NCBI GenBank assembly: GCA_031284765.1
Contig: JAITXK010000078.1
Location: 1 to 9,660, forward strand
Reading direction: 5' to 3'
DNA: 9,660 bases
DNA from: Candidatus Symbiothrix sp.
GTDB lineage: Bacteria; Bacteroidota; Bacteroidia; Bacteroidales; Azobacteroidaceae
Under the pieces are notes generated by a model. The model was not told the DNA's origin. It did no database searches and was given only the letters and a program-made list of their open reading frames with translations. This document shows, in pieces, positions 6,371 to 9,660 of this stretch (positions are counted from its first letter, which is position 1; each line of letters begins with the position of its first letter). Both the position numbers and the translations under genes were made by a program.

Positions 6371-9300
6371 ACCTGCGTTGAGTTCCGGGATTTCAATTTT
6401 TGTAAAGCTACTCGGTGTGTGTAGCGCAACGATTTCAGCGTTTCCTCCAATTTTACCGCAATCGGTTATTGCTCCGGTTACCGGATTCAGTTCATACAAC
6501 TTACCCGACCGATCGTTTGTCATTGCCCAGAATAATCTGCCGGAAGCCTGATCGAATGTCATGGATTGAAACTGATTCGTAGGACGCATACCCGTATTGC
6601 TTATTTCTGTCACCTGACCGGTTTGTTTGTTGATGGAACAAAAGACGCCATAATTGGATATTCCATACAACTGACCCTCTTGACTGCAAGCAATTGCTTC
6701 GAAAAAATGCGTCAAGTTGCCAACCGGTATTAGTTCCCCGGTTGTTAGATCAACCTCGTTCATCTTTTGGTAATCATCTACACCCGACCGGAAAGAGAGA
6801 GCAAACATTGTATTTGAGGTACGGTCGTATGCCATATCCAAGGGAAGCGTAGCAACCTTTTCAGATACGGATTTGGAATCAACATTTACCCAGTCTTTCG
6901 TCAATTTGATGAAGTTGGCGGGCAAGGTATTGCTCATAAAGCCTGAATACACGTAGAAGTATTCGCCATCGGATTCCCCTACGGCAATCACATTTCCACC
7001 ATCCTTATACGGATGGATCAAAGTGACTGTTTCCGGATCATTCGAACCGAAAGAAACGACACCCAAAGCGTTGGGAAATTGGAAATTATCATCACTGATT
7101 CGGTATCCGTAGAGAGTAACATTTTCGCGATAGGGGAAAGTAATTGAAACCCGGTCGTTGCTTGCATCGCCATCGCTTGTCAATTGCGTATAAGCCTCAA
7201 TGGTATGATCCTCCTTGATCGCAGAAACATCTATCTTTTGATTGAACGTATATTCGACGGTTTCGCCCGGCAGAATGTTTCCCGTAAATGTTTCTGCCAC
7301 CTGGTTATAACCCACTTTCATGGAAGTAATCGGACTCCCGCCATAGTTTTTCAATAACACTTTGACCGGTGCGGCGGCGTTTCCTCCCTTCAATGGCAAT
7401 AAAATCTGTTTCACTCCGGCATCGAAAGGCGTGGGGGTGATGCAAGAAATTGTTGCTTCCCAACCCGCATCGTCAAACCCGTTGATCTTCTTGAATACGA
7501 ACGTAAGCGATCCGTCCGGTGCATGAGAAGCAATCGTTGGAAGAAAATTTCCGCTCAATTCGCCTGTGAATACTGCGATCCGGTTATTTTCGTCGACTGT
7601 ATTCCCGTCATACACGACTAAACTGTCTCCCGGAAATTCCGCTCCCATGACAATCTGATACGGCGAAATAGAAAACATCGTAAAGGCGGCTTGCACCCGT
7701 TTGCCGGCTTCTGCCGGATAGAAAGTAACGGTCTGTGTCTGATTAAAATCTCCGAGATAATTTTCGTTCACGCCATCATCCGTAAATCGAATGTTACAAG
7801 TCGTGAAAGAAGGCTCTTTTCCTATAATCGCTACATCTCCATAATTGGTAACGGTTGTGGTAAGCCGGTCATTTTTGCTCACTTCGTCTCCCGACAAAGT
7901 GGTATAAACCTCAATGATATAGGTTTTCACTGCCGACAGATCCGCTTTTGTGTGAAAAATATAAGTCGTATCGGCGAACGTTTTGAATGGACCTGTAATC
8001 GTTTCGTTGACAACCGTTGTGCCAATCTTATATGAAACCGGAATTGCAGAAAGGGTTTGCCTTCCCATGTTTTTCAGCCGGACAACTACCGGTTCAAGCG
8101 CGGTCATGTTCGTATTACTGACAGGACCTTCAATCGACAATAAAGCTACATCTTTATCCACCGGATTGCTTACGGTAATATCATCCAAGAGGATACCGTC
8201 TCCGATAGCAGCAGTTCCTTCAAAGGCAATATAATATTCGGCGGATGGATTGGGCAGTTCAAGTGTTTGATCCGCCCATTCGGTGTTTGCTTTTGTTCCT
8301 TTAAAGATAGGAGTCCAATTACCGGCAGACGAGTTTTTAACATACACAGTCAATGTATCTAAGCCACCATAAAAATCTTCCTGAACATACCAGAATTTCA
8401 CCACCGGCGATTCTAAAGTCGTGAGATCCAGGGGAGGCGTAATTAATTTGGTTGATCCTTTCGTAAGAGAGGAATAAAAGAAAGCATTCCGATCTCCGCT
8501 GCGCGGTGTTTGTATTAATCCGGACTCATCGCCCTTTTGATACTTCCAAGATAGATTGCCTACACCTTTTTTCTGTGACCAAAGGAAGAGGTCGTCATCG
8601 TTTTCAAAACTTTCGGTGTAGGGGAAAGTCGAAATAATGCCGGTACCGTAATTCCGCACGGCTGCGGTGGTTGCATTATTAGCTGTATTCTCATCCTCAC
8701 TTAATGTAGTATAGGCTTCAATGGTATATTTTTTAACGGCAGACAAATCAACTTTAGTCGTAAACGTAAAATTCACATGGCTCTGAGCGGCAATCGTTGC
8801 AATCGTTTCGGTTGTTATCAACTGATTGTCTATTTCCAAACGAACCGGAACCAGGTTTTGGGTATGCGAACTAAAATTGTTGACCGTAACCGTTACGGAT
8901 TGTTGACTACTCAGGTTTTTCCCACTTATCGGACTTGTGATGGCGGTAACGCCGACATCATTATCCGCTACTCTCGTTAGACTTACGTCATCCAAACACC
9001 AGGCATAACCATCACCTTGATAGCGAAATGCAATATAGACACTTTGTTCGGCATAAGCCGTCAAATCAAGCACCGTTTCTGCATAGAGCCAATCCTGAGG
9101 CACCGAAGCGGGAGACCAGATTTCAACGAATTTTCCATCGTCGGGATTACCGCTTTGGGTAGAAACCTGTACACTGATTTTTGCATTGTGTGCTGCATCA
9201 TAATCCGTAGGATAACGGATTGCCGACCAAAATGACAAAGTATAAACGCTTCCGGCAGGCAAAATGATTTGAGGGGTTACCAACCATCCGTCTTGTATGG

Positions 9301-9532
9301 GACCTCCATCGGTATAAACAATGCTGCCGGTTCCGGAGTGTACAAGGTAAGTCCGGATTATCCAGTCTGTATTTTCTCCTGGTTTATAGCTTCCTCGATC
9401 ATACGTATTCCATGAATTGCGGAAGTTGATATTTTCAAAACCTTCGGTAAAAGGAAAGGTCGTGACGGGCGTTTGCCCATGTAACGTGTTTAATGTAAAT
9501 AAAACAAGCAATAAACAATATAATTTATTCAT
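6146..9532 (-). CDS. T9SS-secreted modular surface protein with anchor-J-like, CARDB-like, CUB-like and propeller-like domains, 1128 residues
   Basis: This looks like a secreted or surface-attached adhesin or binding protein; no enzyme active site was recognised. A signal peptide (1-19, hydrophobic core CLLLVLFTLN) ends at LHG, leaving Gln20 as the likely new N-terminus. Domains in order: jelly-roll 'choice-of-anchor J'/cleaved-adhesin-like (24-187, starting TTFPFTEGFEN, ending WCLDDVSL); CARDB-like Ig fold (191-293); second anchor-J-like (301-457, STFPYTESFEN to LLDDITV); second CARDB-like (458-563); CUB-like (577-698, bracketed by Cys579 and Cys697, with DSLVVYDG at 636-643 and GWEATISC); third CARDB-like (703-800); propeller-like repeats (803-1040); and a T9SS type A sorting domain (1055-1128, with YPNPSEGF, VDLSGKTL and LKSGIYFVRI, ending KLIIK). 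Family knowledge says such C-terminal domains direct passage through the type IX system, usually followed by removal and LPS anchoring. ATG 9532 is chosen for the signal peptide. The ligand is unknown. Confidence 0.92.
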   Translation of the reverse strand: MNKLYCLLLVLFTLNTLHGQTPVTTFPFTEGFENINFRNSWNTYDRGSYKPGENTDWIIRTYLVHSGTGSIVYTDGGPIQDGWLVTPQIILPAGSVYTLSFWSAIRYPTDYDAAHNAKISVQVSTQSGNPDDGKFVEIWSPASVPQDWLYAETVLDLTAYAEQSVYIAFRYQGDGYAWCLDDVSLTRVADNDVGVTAITSPISGKNLSSQQSVTVTVNNFSSHTQNLVPVRLEIDNQLITTETIATIAAQSHVNFTFTTKVDLSAVKKYTIEAYTTLSEDENTANNATTAAVRNYGTGIISTFPYTESFENDDDLFLWSQKKGVGNLSWKYQKGDESGLIQTPRSGDRNAFFYSSLTKGSTKLITPPLDLTTLESPVVKFWYVQEDFYGGLDTLTVYVKNSSAGNWTPIFKGTKANTEWADQTLELPNPSAEYYIAFEGTAAIGDGILLDDITVSNPVDKDVALLSIEGPVSNTNMTALEPVVVRLKNMGRQTLSAIPVSYKIGTTVVNETITGPFKTFADTTYIFHTKADLSAVKTYIIEVYTTLSGDEVSKNDRLTTTVTNYGDVAIIGKEPSFTTCNIRFTDDGVNENYLGDFNQTQTVTFYPAEAGKRVQAAFTMFSISPYQIVMGAEFPGDSLVVYDGNTVDENNRIAVFTGELSGNFLPTIASHAPDGSLTFVFKKINGFDDAGWEATISCITPTPFDAGVKQILLPLKGGNAAAPVKVLLKNYGGSPITSMKVGYNQVAETFTGNILPGETVEYTFNQKIDVSAIKEDHTIEAYTQLTSDGDASNDRVSITFPYRENVTLYGYRISDDNFQFPNALGVVSFGSNDPETVTLIHPYKDGGNVIAVGESDGEYFYVYSGFMSNTLPANFIKLTKDWVNVDSKSVSEKVATLPLDMAYDRTSNTMFALSFRSGVDDYQKMNEVDLTTGELIPVGNLTHFFEAIACSQEGQLYGISNYGVFCSINKQTGQVTEISNTGMRPTNQFQSMTFDQASGRLFWAMTNDRSGKLYELNPVTGAITDCGKIGGNAEIVALHTPSSFTKIEIPELNAGESFTIYPNPSEGFVTLSEVPEQSIIRIVDLSGKTLQTYWGLSGKVALDLKLKSGIYFVRIDAKDNKMTRKLIIK
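7133..9463 (-). repeat. Protein-level repeats inside the secreted-protein gene (anchor-J + CARDB pairs)
   Basis: A two-domain unit of about 265-270 residues occurs twice: residues 24-293 (bases 9463-8654) and 301-563 (bases 8632-7844). The CARDB-like half occurs a third time alone at 703-800 (bases 7426-7133). Diagnostic matches between the three CARDB-like copies are KVDLSAVKKYTIEAYTTLS (260-278), KADLSAVKTYIIEVYTTLS (529-547) and KIDVSAIKEDHTIEAYTQLT (766-785), each followed by an acidic stretch and an N(N/D) pair. The anchor-J copies share TFP(F/Y)TE(G/S)FEN at their starts. The copies have diverged and are not near-identical DNA repeats, so recent duplication is unlikely. Confidence 0.8.
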
Positions 9533-9561
9533 ACATAAAATAATTTAAAAAAAACTTGGTA

Positions 9562-9569
9562 CAAATTTA
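9562..9569 (-). promoter_or_regulatory. Putative -7 box of the secreted-protein gene
   Basis: On the minus strand, TAAATTTG (bases 9569-9562) matches the Bacteroidota -7 consensus TAnnTTTG and lies 29 bases upstream of ATG 9532. Transcription would start near 9555, giving a short T/A-rich leader of about 20-25 bases. No TTG or TTTG is found at the expected -33 distance, so the promoter may be weak or need an activator. The rest of 9533-9660 is AT-rich with no gene, hairpin or other feature that I can support. Confidence 0.45.
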
Positions 9570-9660
9570 GTTTGTTTTTTGAGATAATTGTCTATTTTCG
9601 GATAATAATTTATTTTCTTATCACTTTCCGACATATAGTAATGAATTAATTCAATTTTTT

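Noticed and set aside
6146..9532. Secreted protein as a gingipain-like protease, because of its cleaved-adhesin-like domains.
   Set aside because: No catalytic domain of any peptidase family is visible. The adhesin-like domains occur widely in non-enzymatic T9SS cargo.
9533..9660. Possible divergent promoter or a small gene on the + strand at the right edge.
   Set aside because: The + strand has TAGTTTG and TATTTTCG strings, but neither fits TAnnTTTG with a -33 box, and no open frame with a start follows before the window ends.

Overview
The window looks like ordinary chromosomal DNA from a member of the Bacteroidota, probably order Bacteroidales. The phylum call rests on three things: a large secreted protein ending in a type IX secretion (T9SS) sorting domain, three matches to the Bacteroidota -7 promoter box TAnnTTTG placed just upstream of genes, and AT-rich leaders without clear Shine-Dalgarno sequences. 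The order is a guess from protein flavour. I see no mobile element, tRNA, rRNA, CRISPR array or phage gene. No stretch without a gene exceeds about 130 bases.

Layout. On the + strand, positions 1-216 hold the 3' end of a GNAT acetyltransferase cut by the window edge. A promoter at 248-278 then precedes a GT4-like glycosyltransferase (333-1427). Its stop lies 6 bases from the stop of the convergent minus-strand sppA. On the minus strand, in transcription order, come a 1128-residue T9SS-secreted modular surface protein (9532-6146), then after a 72-base gap with its own promoter-like box an apparent three-gene operon: a CPBP-family intramembrane protease (6073-5192), a cytoplasmic S9 prolyl-oligopeptidase-type serine peptidase (5199-3262, overlapping the previous gene by 8 bases) and a 67K-type SppA (3236-1434, 25 bases further on).

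How the genes may work together. The operon combines two membrane peptidases with one soluble peptidase. All three keep their recognisable catalytic residues. A reasonable inference is a membrane-peptide or signal-peptide turnover unit, in which SppA and perhaps the CPBP protein cut within or at the membrane and the S9 enzyme trims released peptides in the cytoplasm. The large secreted protein is separately promoted and looks like an adhesin or surface-exposed binding protein, built from repeated jelly-roll/Ig-like pairs, a CUB-like domain and a propeller-like region.

Two starts should be moved inward from the longest open frames: the glycosyltransferase to ATG 333 (not TTG 249) and the CPBP gene to ATG 6073 (not GTG 6145). 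In both cases the longer form would run through the likely promoter. I found no convincing undescribed system; the most useful leads are the peptidase operon and the modular architecture of the secreted protein.
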